NCBI RefSeq assembly: GCF_000745775.1 | Contig: NZ_JQJY01000008.1 | Location: 1-64,000 of the forward strand | DNA length: 64,000 nt | Direction of reading: 5' to 3' | From: Flavobacterium sp. ASV13 | GTDB taxonomy: Bacteria; Bacteroidota; Bacteroidia; Flavobacteriales; Flavobacteriaceae | Shown: in pieces, positions 1-9,056 of the stretch | Position numbering within the stretch: position 1 is the first letter of the stretch | How the letters are laid out: each line of letters starts with the position of its first letter | Position numbers and translations under genes: made by a program | Notes under the pieces: model-generated | Told to the model about the DNA's origin: nothing | Database searches by the model: none | Seen by the model: only the letters and a program-made list of their open reading frames with translations

Positions 1-950
1 GAGTCAGTCACAGTCACGATGTAAGTTCCCTCAACAAGATTTGATGCAGTAGCTCCAGTCTGAACAGGAATGGTATTCCAAGAATAAGAGTATCCCGCTG
101 TTCCGCCTGTAGCCGAAGCCGTTGCAGAACCAGTCGCGTCGCCTTTGCAGCTTACATCTGTTTTAGAATCTATTGCGGCAACCAAAGTATTAGAAGGCTC
201 GCCGATTGTTACTGTTTCAGTATCGGTACATCCTTTTGAATCGGTCACTGTCACGATATAAGTTCCGGCAACAAGATTTGTTGCAGTAGCTCCAGTCTGT
301 ACAGGAACAGTATTCCAAGAATAAGAATATCCTGCTGTTCCGCCAGTAGCCGAAGCTGTTGCAGAACCAGTAGCATCGCCTTTACAGCTTACATCTGTTT
401 TAGAATCTATTGCAGCAAGTAAAGTATTTGAAGGCTCTCCGATTGTAACTGTTTCGGTATCGGTACATCCATTTTGGTCTGTTACTGTTACAATGTATGT
501 TCCAACTTTAAGTCCGTTTGCAGTTGCTCCAGTTTGCACAGGAACCGTATTCCAAGAGTAAGAGTAGCTTGCTGTTCCACCAGTAGCCGAAGCTGTTGCA
601 GAACCAGTAGAGTCACCTTTACAGCTTACATCAGTTTTGGAATCGATTGCGGCATCCAAAGTATTTGATGGCTCGCCGATTGTAACTGTTTCGGTATCGG
701 TACATCCATTTTGATCGGTTACTGTTACGATGTATGTTCCAGCTTTAAGTCCGCTTGCAGTAGCTCCAGTTTGAACAGGGACAGTATTCCAAGAATAGGA
801 ATAAGTTCCTGTTCCTCCGGTTGCAGATGCAGTAGCCGAACCGGTAGAATCTCCTTTGCATTTTACATCTACTTTGGTATTTACAGCAGCAACTAAAACA
901 GCGTTTGGCTGTCCAATTGTTACAGTATCAGTTTTACTCGAACAGGAATC
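1..950 (-). repeat. Tandem 237-bp coding repeats (SprB repeats)
   Basis: Equivalent points of successive units fall at positions 4, 241, 478 and 715, a constant spacing of 237 bp. The next unit at 949 is spaced 234 bp, and older, more diverged units continue to about 1400. The units nearest the window edge are nearly identical at the DNA level, which suggests recent duplication or gene conversion. The array continues beyond the window. Confidence 0.9.
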
Positions 951-2507
951 CGTTACAGTCACGGTATAAGTTCCGGCTGGCAAATTAGATACTGATGGAG
1001 TTGTTCCAACTACATTGTTAGCGGCATTTTTCCAAGAATAAGTAACAGTTCCAACGGAGTTTGTTACGGTTCCAGCTGTAACGCTTCCTGTACTTGCGCC
1101 ATAACAAAGAACATCTGTTTTAGACGATGCGGCAATTGCTAAAGCTCCAGCAGGTTGCGTTATTTGAATAGTTAAAATGCCTGTAGCACAATTATTGCTA
1201 TCTGTTGCGCTAACTTTGTATGTTCCAGCACTTAAACCAGAAATATCTCTTGTTGTAGCAAAATCAACATCATTTTTTGTCCATTTGTAAGTGTATGGAC
1301 CTTGTCCTCCTGTTGGAGTATTAAGAGTGATAGCTCCATTGTTTCCTCCATAACATGTTACATTTGTTTGTGAAGCAATTGTAATAATTGGACAAGGAAC
1401 ATCTGTCATAGGTGAAACTATGTCTTGCGTTGCATTAGCACAAAGGGCGTTTTGAAAGAAAAGTTTCGACGAACTCACTTGCTGGCTTCCACATGTATTT
1501 GGTTTTGGAGTCAATCGATATTTTAAAGTGATTGTCTCAACATTTAAGAAATCAATATTCCAGGCAATTTCTTGTCCGGTAATTGTTGTAGTTCCTTTGG
1601 TTACTGTAACTGATCCAATTGTAAAATTAGCACCTACAGTCTCTTTTTCAAAAGGAGTTCCTGTTATTCCTTTAGCAACCCAAGATAACTGAGTAAAAAT
1701 TTGATTGTAAATTCCAGTTAAGTTGGCTGCGTTTTCTGTAAAAAATGAACCTCCAGACTGAACTGTATTCAGTACATTTTCAGCGTTTGTTTGGTCACTT
1801 CCACTAATGGCACCAAATAATCCAACAGAAAAGATTTGATTGTTATAAGTAGTGCTTGAAACAGTAACAGTTTTTATATTATTTGCAGCAGTTGTAATGG
1901 CTGGCAGACAAGATCCGCTACAGCCATTTCCGCTAGTTCCTGTTACGTTTGGAACTCCATCGGTCAATAAAACCACACTCCTTGCAGTAGCACAGTCATA
2001 AGTTGCACCATCTAACACTGTTTTGGCTTTTACAAGCCCGTCCTGAATATTGGTGTTTCCATTTGCGGTAAGCCCGTTTATTATAGTTATTAATCCGTTT
2101 TTACCGCTTGCAAGTGTTAATCCCTGTCTAATAGTGGCAGTAGTGCTATAAGTTACAATAGCAACTCTATTTTTGCCTAATGGGTCGTTAACCGGATCAA
2201 ACATTTTATTGATGAAATCAATAGCAGCATCCTGAGCATATGCTAAAGGTTTTGGATTGTTTCCATCACCCATACTTCCGGATACGTCAATAACTAAAAC
2301 AACTTCTAAAGGTCTTACAACCGGATTTGAACCCTGAATTTTTAATTCAACATCCAGCGCTCCACAAACTCCAGGCGCAACAGTAACAGTTTTCGTTGGT
2401 GTTATTGTTTGTGCAAAACCTATGGCAGATGATAATAAGAAAAACAGCATACAAAACGTTATGCGAGCTTTTTTTATTAAATGGATAAAGTGTAATGTTT
2501 TTTTCAT
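1..2507 (-). CDS. VWA-domain / SprB-repeat surface adhesin-like protein (C-terminus outside window)
   Basis: The reading frame is open from an ATG at 2507 to the window edge, so the C-terminus is missing. It starts with a signal peptide (MKKTLHFIHLIKKARITFC, then a hydrophobic stretch ending in FAQ). A von Willebrand A domain follows, with the metal-site motif DVSGSMG near residue 75 and a threonine-containing LLTDGVPN strand. From about residue 380 the protein consists of repeats with the core DVSCKGDATGSATASATGG, the SprB-repeat pattern known from the Flavobacterium johnsoniae gliding adhesin SprB. The last four visible units are exactly 79 residues (237 bp) long. I infer a cell-surface adhesin exported by the Sec system and then T9SS; the expected C-terminal sorting domain lies outside the window. 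The small secreted gene just upstream on the same strand may be cotranscribed. Confidence 0.9.
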   Translation of the reverse strand, partial: MKKTLHFIHLIKKARITFCMLFFLLSSAIGFAQTITPTKTVTVAPGVCGALDVELKIQGSNPVVRPLEVVLVIDVSGSMGDGNNPKPLAYAQDAAIDFINKMFDPVNDPLGKNRVAIVTYSTTATIRQGLTLASGKNGLITIINGLTANGNTNIQDGLVKAKTVLDGATYDCATARSVVLLTDGVPNVTGTSGNGCSGSCLPAITTAANNIKTVTVSSTTYNNQIFSVGLFGAISGSDQTNAENVLNTVQSGGSFFTENAANLTGIYNQIFTQLSWVAKGITGTPFEKETVGANFTIGSVTVTKGTTTITGQEIAWNIDFLNVETITLKYRLTPKPNTCGSQQVSSSKLFFQNALCANATQDIVSPMTDVPCPIITIASQTNVTCYGGNNGAITLNTPTGGQGPYTYKWTKNDVDFATTRDISGLSAGTYKVSATDSNNCATGILTIQITQPAGALAIAASSKTDVLCYGASTGSVTAGTVTNSVGTVTYSWKNAANNVVGTTPSVSNLPAGTYTVTVTDSCSSKTDTVTIGQPNAVLVAAVNTKVDVKCKGDSTGSATASATGGTGTYSYSWNTVPVQTGATASGLKAGTYIVTVTDQNGCTDTETVTIGEPSNTLDAAIDSKTDVSCKGDSTGSATASATGGTASYSYSWNTVPVQTGATANGLKVGTYIVTVTDQNGCTDTETVTIGEPSNTLLAAIDSKTDVSCKGDATGSATASATGGTAGYSYSWNTVPVQTGATATNLVAGTYIVTVTDSKGCTDTETVTIGEPSNTLVAAIDSKTDVSCKGDATGSATASATGGTAGYSYSWNTIPVQTGATASNLVEGTYIVTVTD

Positions 2508-2556
2508 TTTATAGGAATTTAAATTGAAAAACAACTAAATATTTTGCTGTGAATAT

Positions 2557-3108
2557 TTAATTTTCAGAAGGATTATTTACGATCGTATGTACAACAGTGT
2601 TTACTGTGTAATTAGCGCAGTTTGTTGATGTAGCATTGATTTGCATGCAGTTCCATTTGTTGTAGGCCGTGCCCTGTGGCACTGTTAAATGAACTGAAAA
2701 AGTAGCTGTTTGATTGGCTGAAAGCGAGATAGAAGTGATTGGAATATTGCTATTATCCAAAAAACTTCCAGTCAAATTTACGTTTTGAGACGAACTGCTT
2801 CCATCATTATTCGAGCAGCTGGAGTTTATGTTTAAAACGCTTAAGTTATAAACATCATCTGAATTTCCTGTATTGGATAAAACCAGTGTAAAATAAGCAC
2901 CGTCCTTGCCTGCATTACTGTAGATCCTGTCTTTTTCAACTCCCAGAGTTGCTCTACACGAACCAGATTGCGCAAATGAAACGGTTGTAATCAAACAAAG
3001 CAGTAATGAAAAAATACTTTTATCGAAGATGTTTTTTCTGAACGAAAAAATAGACTTACAATTTGCTACAAATTTCACTGCTTTTTCAAGAGTAGATTTA
3101 CTTTTCAT
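2557..3108 (-). CDS. Secreted hypothetical protein
   Basis: This 183-residue protein is not one I recognise. It has a long N-terminal leader with a hydrophobic segment (SIFSLLLCLITTVSFAQ, about residues 31-47), so it should be exported. The mature part is rich in Ser, Asn and Thr, resembles an immunoglobulin-like beta-sandwich (VYNLSVLNIN, ATFSVHLTVPQG), and has several cysteines that could form disulphides. A shorter start near the hydrophobic segment is possible. It lies 49 bp upstream of the SprB-repeat gene on the same strand, which suggests a common transcript and perhaps a shared role at the cell surface; that role is inference. Confidence 0.6.
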   Translation of the reverse strand: MKSKSTLEKAVKFVANCKSIFSFRKNIFDKSIFSLLLCLITTVSFAQSGSCRATLGVEKDRIYSNAGKDGAYFTLVLSNTGNSDDVYNLSVLNINSSCSNNDGSSSSQNVNLTGSFLDNSNIPITSISLSANQTATFSVHLTVPQGTAYNKWNCMQINATSTNCANYTVNTVVHTIVNNPSEN

Positions 3109-3609
3109 AACTTAAGATTTAGTTTTGTGGTATTTATGAAATTTTAACAGAATCAAAATTATATTAGAGTTTTTGTAATTAAATTTTTTTGTCTGTAACT
3201 AACCTAAAAACTCGTTTAACTACCTTTTTTTGCCAAAAAATCGATCAAAAAAAATCATTTTTTGACCGATATTAACAAATTTAAATTGTTCTTTTTCTTC
3301 CTTTTTTAATCAAAAAACCAACTTTTGAATCTTTGTAAATGGTTAATAATCAATTATTTAGTTAAAATTTTACAAATTTGTAAAATATCGATGAAGTGAT
3401 AGTTTTAATAGATGAAGTACACTTTTTTGTTAAAACAAATCCCTCGGTTTTTTGGATTGTTAAAGTTTTAAAGATTTCGCATTCTTGTTAAAATTTTCTT
3501 AGAATGTTAACAGAAATAAAAAATAGAGGAGGATTAAAAATTCTTTTGTAAATTAGAACTTAGAAAGTAGTTTTCTGAATCAATGCATTTATTATTAAAT
3601 ACTCTTTTT
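3109..3609. other. AT-rich intergenic region between divergent genes
   Basis: This spacer separates the leftward surface-protein pair from the rightward polyphosphate operon, so it must hold both promoters. A near-consensus -7 element (TTCTTTTG, one mismatch to TAnnTTTG) lies at 3541-3548. I see no gene and no strong hairpin. Confidence 0.5.
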
Positions 3610-4095
3610 ATGAAAAACTTAATTTTAATACGACATGCAAAATCTAGCTGGGAAGCACCTTTAAAAGATTTTGACAGACCTTTAATGAAAAGAGGGATTT
3701 TAGATGCTCACGAAGTATCTTCTAATATTTCAAAATATCTCCCGAAAACCTATATAATATGGAGCAGTACTGCTGCACGTGCTTCAGAAACTGCTCTTAT
3801 TTTTGCTCAAAATATTTCTTACCCCATAGAAAGTATCGTTTTCAAAGATGAACTTTATACTTTTGATGATAAACAGCTCGAAAAAGTTATCAAATCGTGT
3901 GATAATAGTTTAGAAAGCGTTATTCTTTTTGGACATAACGAGGCTATTACAAATTTTGTTAATAAATTTGGGGATGTTTTTATCGAAAACGTTCCGACTT
4001 CAGGTTTTGTATCCCTGCAATTCGATTCTGATAGCTGGGATGCTCTCAATAAAGGCAAGACACATAAAACAATTTTCCCCAAAGATTTAAAATAA
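3610..4095 (+). CDS. SixA-like histidine phosphatase
   Basis: This is a 161-residue histidine phosphatase superfamily protein. The N-terminal motif LILIRHAKSSW holds the catalytic RHA triplet (His9), and a second conserved His109 lies in LFGHNEAIT. The length and the RHAKSSW motif match the short SixA group, which removes phosphate from phosphohistidine proteins. An ATG at 3583 would add nine residues, but the motif sits normally from the ATG at 3610, so I prefer that start. The gene ends only 5 bp before ppk1 and begins the polyphosphate operon. Its substrate cannot be told from sequence. Confidence 0.85.
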   Translation: MKNLILIRHAKSSWEAPLKDFDRPLMKRGILDAHEVSSNISKYLPKTYIIWSSTAARASETALIFAQNISYPIESIVFKDELYTFDDKQLEKVIKSCDNSLESVILFGHNEAITNFVNKFGDVFIENVPTSGFVSLQFDSDSWDALNKGKTHKTIFPKDLK

Positions 4096-4100
4096 ATAAA

Positions 4101-6179
4101 GTGTACGAACAGAAATATATCGATCGAGAAAAAAGTTGGTTAGCGTTTAATGCAAGGGTGCTTCAGGAAGCTGCAGATAATACAGTTCCTCTTTTAGACA
4201 GACTGCGTTTTGTTGGAATTTTTTCAAACAATTTAGATGAATTTTTCAGAGTTCGATATGCTGCAATTCGGAGATTGAGCCTTTCAGGTATTTCTGGCGA
4301 AAAATATTTAGGCGGAATTTCTGCCCATCAATTAATTAAGGATATTACCGAAATCGTAATTCAGCAACAATCTGAAAGTTTGCGTATTCTTGGAAATATT
4401 GAAGCAGAGCTGGAAGCCGAAAATATCTTTATCATTAACGAAACTCAGATTACCCAAAAACAGGAATGTTTCTTAAAAGACTTTTTTACACAAAAATTAA
4501 GTCCGGAGTTGGTAACTATTATTTTGAATGATCTGGCAGTTTTTCCAGTTTTAAAAGATACTTTAGGATACTTGGCAGTTCGATTGGAATTGAAAAATGA
4601 TGAAGTTCGATATGCTTTAATTGAAATTCCAAAAAATATAAACCGATTCGTTGTACTTCCTTCAGAAGACGATAAACAATATGTAATTTTAATTGATGAT
4701 GTAATTCGTTACAAACTAAAAAGCATCTTCAATATTTTTGATTATAAAAGTGTTTCGGCACATATGATCAAAATCACGCGTGATGCACAGTTAGATATAG
4801 ACAGCGACTTAAGTAAAAGTATGTTGGAAAAAATATCGACTTCTGTAAAAGACCGCCGAATTGGTGAGCCTGTTCGTTTTATTTATGACAATTTAATTGA
4901 AGAAGATACGCTGCAATTCTTTTTAGAAAAAATGAAAATTGTAGAAACTGACAGTATAATTCCTGGTGGAAGATATCACAACCGTCGTGATTATATGGGA
5001 TTTCCAAATCTGGGACGTTATGATTTATTGTACAAACCAAATGAACCTTTACCGGTTCCAGGTCTAAGCCTCGATGGAAGTATTCTGGAAAAAATCAACA
5101 AAAAAGATTATTTGGTACACGCTCCTTATCAATCTTTTTCTTATTTGACTAAATTTTTACGCGAAGCAGCTTTAGATCCAAAGGTTACAAGTATTAAAAT
5201 TACGTTATATCGTTTAGCAAAGAATTCACAGATTATCAGTTCTTTAATTAATGCGGCGAAAAATGGTAAAAAAGTAACGGTACAAATTGAGCTTCAGGCC
5301 CGTTTTGACGAAGCAAGTAATATTTCGTACGCAGAACAAATGCAAACGGAAGGAATTGATCTTATTTTTGGAATTAAAGGCTTGAAAGTGCACAGTAAAA
5401 TATGTGTAATTGAAAGAATTGAAGATGGGAAAACACGCCGTTACGGATTTATTTCAACTGGAAACTTTAATGAATCAACAGCAAAAATTTATACTGATGT
5501 TACACTTTTTACCTGTCATCAGGGAATTTTAAAAGACACATCAAAAATATTTGAATTCTTCGATATCAATTATAGAGTTCACAGATACAAACATTTAATT
5601 GTATCTCCTCATTATACAAGAAGCAAGTTCATTAAATTAATCGATCGTGAAATTTTGCACGCTCTTGCTGGTAGAAAAACACATATTAAATTAAAAATGA
5701 ACAGTTTGTCTGATTTTAAAATGATCGATAAACTTTACGAAGCAAGTAATGCGGGCGTAAAAATTCAGCTTCAGGTAAGAGGAATTTGTTCTCTTATTCC
5801 CGGAATTCCAGGAATGAGCGAAAATATAGAAGCAATAAGTATTGTAGATAACTACTTAGAGCATTCGCGAGTTTATATTTTTGGAAACGCAGGTTTAACT
5901 GAAGTTTATATTTCATCTGCCGATTTTATGACTAGAAATCTTGATGGAAGAGTAGAAGTAACCTGTCCAATTTATGATCTTGAAATTAAAAAAGAACTGA
6001 TTGATAATTTTAATATTGCATGGAAAGGAAATGTTAAAGTAAGATATCATTCATATAAATTAGATAACAAATACAAGCCTCGAAATCATCATGCCCCATT
6101 TAGAGCGCAATTTGAAACCTATAAATATTACCAAAACAAAATTGAGATAGCTGAAACAGTTCCTCAAAAAATAGATTAA
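4101..6179 (+). CDS. ppk1: Polyphosphate kinase 1
   Basis: The 692-residue protein makes inorganic polyphosphate from ATP by way of a phosphohistidine. It begins with the family's N-terminal pattern (DREKSWLAFNARVLQEA and NNLDEFFRVR). The autophosphorylated histidine is His431 in GLKVHSKICVIER, and the second active-site histidine is His588 in LEHSRVYIFG. Both are within a few residues of E. coli His435 and His592. The FNESTAKIYTD stretch is also typical. Translation appears to start at GTG 4101, just after the SixA-like gene, and ppx follows 25 bp downstream. Synthesis and breakdown of polyphosphate are therefore probably expressed together. Confidence 0.97.
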   Translation: MYEQKYIDREKSWLAFNARVLQEAADNTVPLLDRLRFVGIFSNNLDEFFRVRYAAIRRLSLSGISGEKYLGGISAHQLIKDITEIVIQQQSESLRILGNIEAELEAENIFIINETQITQKQECFLKDFFTQKLSPELVTIILNDLAVFPVLKDTLGYLAVRLELKNDEVRYALIEIPKNINRFVVLPSEDDKQYVILIDDVIRYKLKSIFNIFDYKSVSAHMIKITRDAQLDIDSDLSKSMLEKISTSVKDRRIGEPVRFIYDNLIEEDTLQFFLEKMKIVETDSIIPGGRYHNRRDYMGFPNLGRYDLLYKPNEPLPVPGLSLDGSILEKINKKDYLVHAPYQSFSYLTKFLREAALDPKVTSIKITLYRLAKNSQIISSLINAAKNGKKVTVQIELQARFDEASNISYAEQMQTEGIDLIFGIKGLKVHSKICVIERIEDGKTRRYGFISTGNFNESTAKIYTDVTLFTCHQGILKDTSKIFEFFDINYRVHRYKHLIVSPHYTRSKFIKLIDREILHALAGRKTHIKLKMNSLSDFKMIDKLYEASNAGVKIQLQVRGICSLIPGIPGMSENIEAISIVDNYLEHSRVYIFGNAGLTEVYISSADFMTRNLDGRVEVTCPIYDLEIKKELIDNFNIAWKGNVKVRYHSYKLDNKYKPRNHHAPFRAQFETYKYYQNKIEIAETVPQKID

Positions 6180-6204
6180 TTAAAACCAATTTTTCAAATC
6201 ATAA

Positions 6205-7101
6205 GTGAGCATGATTAATATTAGAAAATTTGCAGCAATAGATATCGGTTCAAACGCCATGAGGCTTCTGATATCGAATGTTGTAGAACAAGAAGGCAAA
6301 GAACCACAATTTAATAAAAGTTCGCTTGTTCGTGTGCCAATTCGTTTGGGACAAGATGCCTTTACTGTTGGAGAAATATCACAAGAAAATACAGATCGAA
6401 TGGTGGATGCCATGAAAGCATTCAATCTTTTGATGAAAGTTCATAAAGTAGAGCGCTATATGGCGTTTGCTACTTCGGCAATGCGTGAGGCGTACAATGC
6501 CAAAGAAGTTGTGGCCTTGATTAAAAAGAAAGCCGATATTAAAATAGAAATTATTGACGGTAAAAAAGAAGCTGCCATAATTGCTTCGACAGATTTGCAT
6601 CATTTATTAAAAACAGATGAAACCTATTTATTTGTAGATGTTGGAGGTGGAAGTACCGAGTTTACATTGTTTTCTGACGGAAAAATGATTAATTCAAGAT
6701 CATTTAAAGCCGGAACAGTACGTTTATTAAATAATATGGTATGCGATGTAGTTTGGGATGAAATTGAAAAATGGATTAAAACCAATACTGCCGATTATGA
6801 TGAAGTTACTTTAATCGGATCAGGAGGAAACATCAATAAATTGTTTAAAATGTCTGGAAAGCAACAGGAAAAGCCGCTTTCATACATTTATATTAATTCG
6901 CAATATGCTTTCTTGAATTCATTAACGTATGAACAAAGAATTGCCGAATTAGGTTTGAATTCCGACCGTGCCGATGTTATCATACATGCAACGCGTATTT
7001 ATTTGAACGCAATGAAATGGAGCGGAGCACGCCAGATTTATGTGCCAAAAATTGGACTTTCAGACGGAATTGTAAAAGCAATGTATTACGGCAAAATTTA
7101 A
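6205..7101 (+). CDS. ppx: Exopolyphosphatase (Ppx/GppA family)
   Basis: This 298-residue protein belongs to the ASKHA-fold Ppx/GppA phosphatases, which release phosphate from polyphosphate or pppGpp. The first phosphate-binding loop is AAIDIGSNAMRLLI near the N-terminus and the second is FVDVGGGSTEF near residue 143. The YMAFATSAMREAYN stretch is also characteristic. It is a short version of the family, without the C-terminal extension of the E. coli enzymes. The start is GTG 6205, or possibly ATG 6211. It is the third gene of the SixA-like / ppk1 / ppx set, which favours polyphosphate as the substrate. Confidence 0.92.
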   Translation: MSMINIRKFAAIDIGSNAMRLLISNVVEQEGKEPQFNKSSLVRVPIRLGQDAFTVGEISQENTDRMVDAMKAFNLLMKVHKVERYMAFATSAMREAYNAKEVVALIKKKADIKIEIIDGKKEAAIIASTDLHHLLKTDETYLFVDVGGGSTEFTLFSDGKMINSRSFKAGTVRLLNNMVCDVVWDEIEKWIKTNTADYDEVTLIGSGGNINKLFKMSGKQQEKPLSYIYINSQYAFLNSLTYEQRIAELGLNSDRADVIIHATRIYLNAMKWSGARQIYVPKIGLSDGIVKAMYYGKI

Positions 7102-7118
7102 TTTTATATTTTCAATAA

Positions 7119-7700
7119 ATGAACAAAACCAGACTTGAAGCCTTTAGTGATGGCGTTTTAGCTATTATCATAACTATCATGATTTTAGAAATCAAAGTTC
7201 CGGCGGGACATGAATTTGCCGATTTAAAACCGCTTATTCCCAAGTTTTTAAGTTATGTTTTGAGTTTTATTTATGTTGGAATTTATTGGAATAATCACCA
7301 TTATTTACTTCATGGTTTATCAAAAGTAAACGGAAAAGTACTTTGGAGTAATCTGCATTTATTGTTTTGGCTTTCATTGATTCCGGTTTCAACGGGCTGG
7401 ATGGGTGAACATAATTTTGCAAAAGCATCAATGGCTTTGTATGGTATTATTTTATTGCTATGTGCAATTGCTTATGTTATTTTGCAATATGTAATTATGT
7501 GCAATGAAGGCGAAGATTCTCCTTTGCGAAAAGCGCTTGGTAAAGATTTAAAAGGAAAAGCTTCAGCAGTTTTATACATCGTCGGAATTATTTCTTCGTT
7601 TTACAATGTATGGATTTCTGGCGCTGCATATTTTATTGTAGCTATGTCATGGCTTATTCCGGATAAAAGAATCGAAAGAGTTTTTGATTCTAATGATTAA
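7119..7700 (+). CDS. TMEM175-family (DUF1211) membrane channel
   Basis: This 193-residue protein begins NKTRLEAFSDGVLAIIITIMILEIKVP, with the FSDGV-A-T signature of TMEM175-type potassium channels in transmembrane helix 1. About five more hydrophobic segments follow, including SYVLSFIYVGIYWNNHHYL and GIILLLCAIAYVILQYV. Bacterial members form potassium-permeable tetramers of six-helix subunits. The gene begins 17 bp after ppx and ends 3 bp before a Crp-type regulator, so it may belong to one long transcript. A link between polyphosphate and ion balance is inference. Confidence 0.85.
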   Translation: MNKTRLEAFSDGVLAIIITIMILEIKVPAGHEFADLKPLIPKFLSYVLSFIYVGIYWNNHHYLLHGLSKVNGKVLWSNLHLLFWLSLIPVSTGWMGEHNFAKASMALYGIILLLCAIAYVILQYVIMCNEGEDSPLRKALGKDLKGKASAVLYIVGIISSFYNVWISGAAYFIVAMSWLIPDKRIERVFDSND

Positions 7701-7703
7701 TAT

Positions 7704-8270
7704 ATGAGATCCGTTTTTCAGTCCATTCAAAACTTTTCTCCAGAAGAATTAAATCTTTTAGATGATTTAATAACTTTTCGAACTTTGAAGAAAGGTGAAC
7801 TTTTGTTGACTGAGAATCAGGTTTGTAATGAGATTGTTTTTATCAAAAAAGGTATTCTGAGATCTTTTTTTGTAAATCATAAAGGTGACGAAATCACAAA
7901 TTGTTTTGCTTTCGAAAATGAATTTATGGCTTCTTTTGCCAGTTTCATTACCGAAGAAAAAGCCGAAGAAAACATTCAGGCTCTTGCCGAAACCGAATTG
8001 CAGATTTTAGATAGAAAAGCTTTAGAAAAACTGTATATGTCAGGTTTTAATTGGCAGGAAACGGGAAGAAAGTTAACCGAAATTGAATTTGTAAATCTTC
8101 ATAAAAGAATGGTTTCTTTTCAGAAATTATCTGGAGCACAACGTTACGAAGAACTATATCAGAATCATCAAAAATATTTGCAGCTAATTCCATTGCAATA
8201 TTTAGCTTCTTATTTAGGAATTACTCCAAGACATTTAAGCCGAATCAGAAAAGCGATTTTGAGTCTTTAA
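7704..8270 (+). CDS. Crp/Fnr-family transcriptional regulator
   Basis: The protein has 188 residues. Residues about 10-125 form a cyclic-nucleotide-binding-like beta-roll (LTENQVCNEIVFIKKGILRSFF, then FENEFMASFASFIT). The C-terminal part contains a winged-helix segment with recognition-helix features (LQYLASYLGITPRHLSRIRKAI). No cysteine cluster for an Fnr-type iron-sulphur centre is present. The ligand is unknown; many Bacteroidota paralogues lack the cAMP-contacting residues. It is tightly linked to the TMEM175-like gene, which it might control. Confidence 0.85.
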   Translation: MRSVFQSIQNFSPEELNLLDDLITFRTLKKGELLLTENQVCNEIVFIKKGILRSFFVNHKGDEITNCFAFENEFMASFASFITEEKAEENIQALAETELQILDRKALEKLYMSGFNWQETGRKLTEIEFVNLHKRMVSFQKLSGAQRYEELYQNHQKYLQLIPLQYLASYLGITPRHLSRIRKAILSL

Positions 8271-8284
8271 TTTTAGAGGGAAAG

Positions 8285-8387
8285 TTCTCTCGCTGATCTC
8301 GCAGATTTTGGAGATTTATTTTTGAAAATCTGTAAAATAATTTTAAGATTTTCAAAATCCCCTTAATCTGCCAAATCTGCGAGAGAA
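8285..8387. repeat. Imperfect long inverted repeat in intergenic region
   Basis: The left arm from 8285 (CTCTCGCTGATCTCGCAGATTTTGG) pairs imperfectly with the right arm 8365-8387 (AATCTGCCAAATCTGCGAGAG). The loop has further partial pairing. There is no T run, so it is not a classical terminator, though it may protect the end of the upstream mRNA. It resembles the long-arm intergenic hairpins common in flavobacterial genomes. Confidence 0.65.
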
Positions 8388-8417
8388 TAATTAAGCAGTT
8401 TTCAGGACATTTGTCTA

Positions 8418-8447
8418 TTGAAAGAAAATCTGTAAAAAGTATTTTTG
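8418..8447 (+). promoter_or_regulatory. Bacteroidota-type promoter for NAD(P)H oxidoreductase
   Basis: TTG at 8418-8420 is followed after 19 bp by TATTTTTG at 8440-8447. This matches the Flavobacterium consensus TTG-N17-23-TAnnTTTG, and the ATG lies at 8461. Confidence 0.6.
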
Positions 8448-8460
8448 AGAAAACTTTGAT

Positions 8461-9039
8461 ATGAAAAAAATACTAATTATAAACGGACATCCTAATTCAG
8501 CAAGTTTCAACTTCGGAATTGCTGAATCTTATAAAAACGGCGCAATTGCTTCTGGAACTCAAGTTGAAACAATTACAATTGCCGATTTAAAATTTAATCC
8601 GAATTTGCAGTTTGGTTATCAAAAACGAACTGAATTAGAACCAGATTTAATTGAATCCTGGGAGAAAATCCAAAGAGCCGATCATTTAGTTTGGATTCAC
8701 CCTGTTTGGTGGGGCGGGCTTCCGGCAATCACAAAAGGTTTTATTGATCGTTTATTTTTACCTGGGATGGCTTTTCAATACAGAGAGAATTCGGTTTGGT
8801 GGGATAAACTTCTTAAAGGAAAAACAGCTCATATCATAACAACTTTAGATCAGCCAGGCTGGTATTATCGATTGTTTTTTGGAAGACCAAGTGTGAATCA
8901 ATTAAAAAAATCAACTTTGGAATTTTGCGGAATAAAACCAGTAAAAGTGAGTTATATCGGAATTATAAAAACGGCCGATGAAATTCAAAGAAAAAAATGG
9001 CTTGAGAAAGTGTATAATTTCGGATTTCAGAATAAATAA
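8461..9039 (+). CDS. NAD(P)H oxidoreductase, flavodoxin-like (NQO/KefF/MdaB group)
   Basis: This 192-residue protein has the flavodoxin-2 fold of NAD(P)H:quinone oxidoreductases. It begins KKILIINGHPNSASFN, the FMN/FAD phosphate loop. The central WIHPVWWGGLPAITKGFIDRL stretch is the most conserved block of the family and forms the flavin and substrate site. Such enzymes reduce quinones or other electrophiles by two electrons in the cytoplasm; some act as regulatory partners of Kef potassium channels. The gene has its own promoter and is not in an obvious operon, so the substrate cannot be assigned. Confidence 0.88.
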   Translation: MKKILIINGHPNSASFNFGIAESYKNGAIASGTQVETITIADLKFNPNLQFGYQKRTELEPDLIESWEKIQRADHLVWIHPVWWGGLPAITKGFIDRLFLPGMAFQYRENSVWWDKLLKGKTAHIITTLDQPGWYYRLFFGRPSVNQLKKSTLEFCGIKPVKVSYIGIIKTADEIQRKKWLEKVYNFGFQNK

Positions 9040-9056
9040 ATTCTCGGAACCAAAAA

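Noticed and set aside
1..1400. Regular repeats that could be read as a CRISPR array or satellite
   Set aside because: The period is 237 bp, there are no short repeats with unique spacers, and the array is one open frame of SprB repeats.
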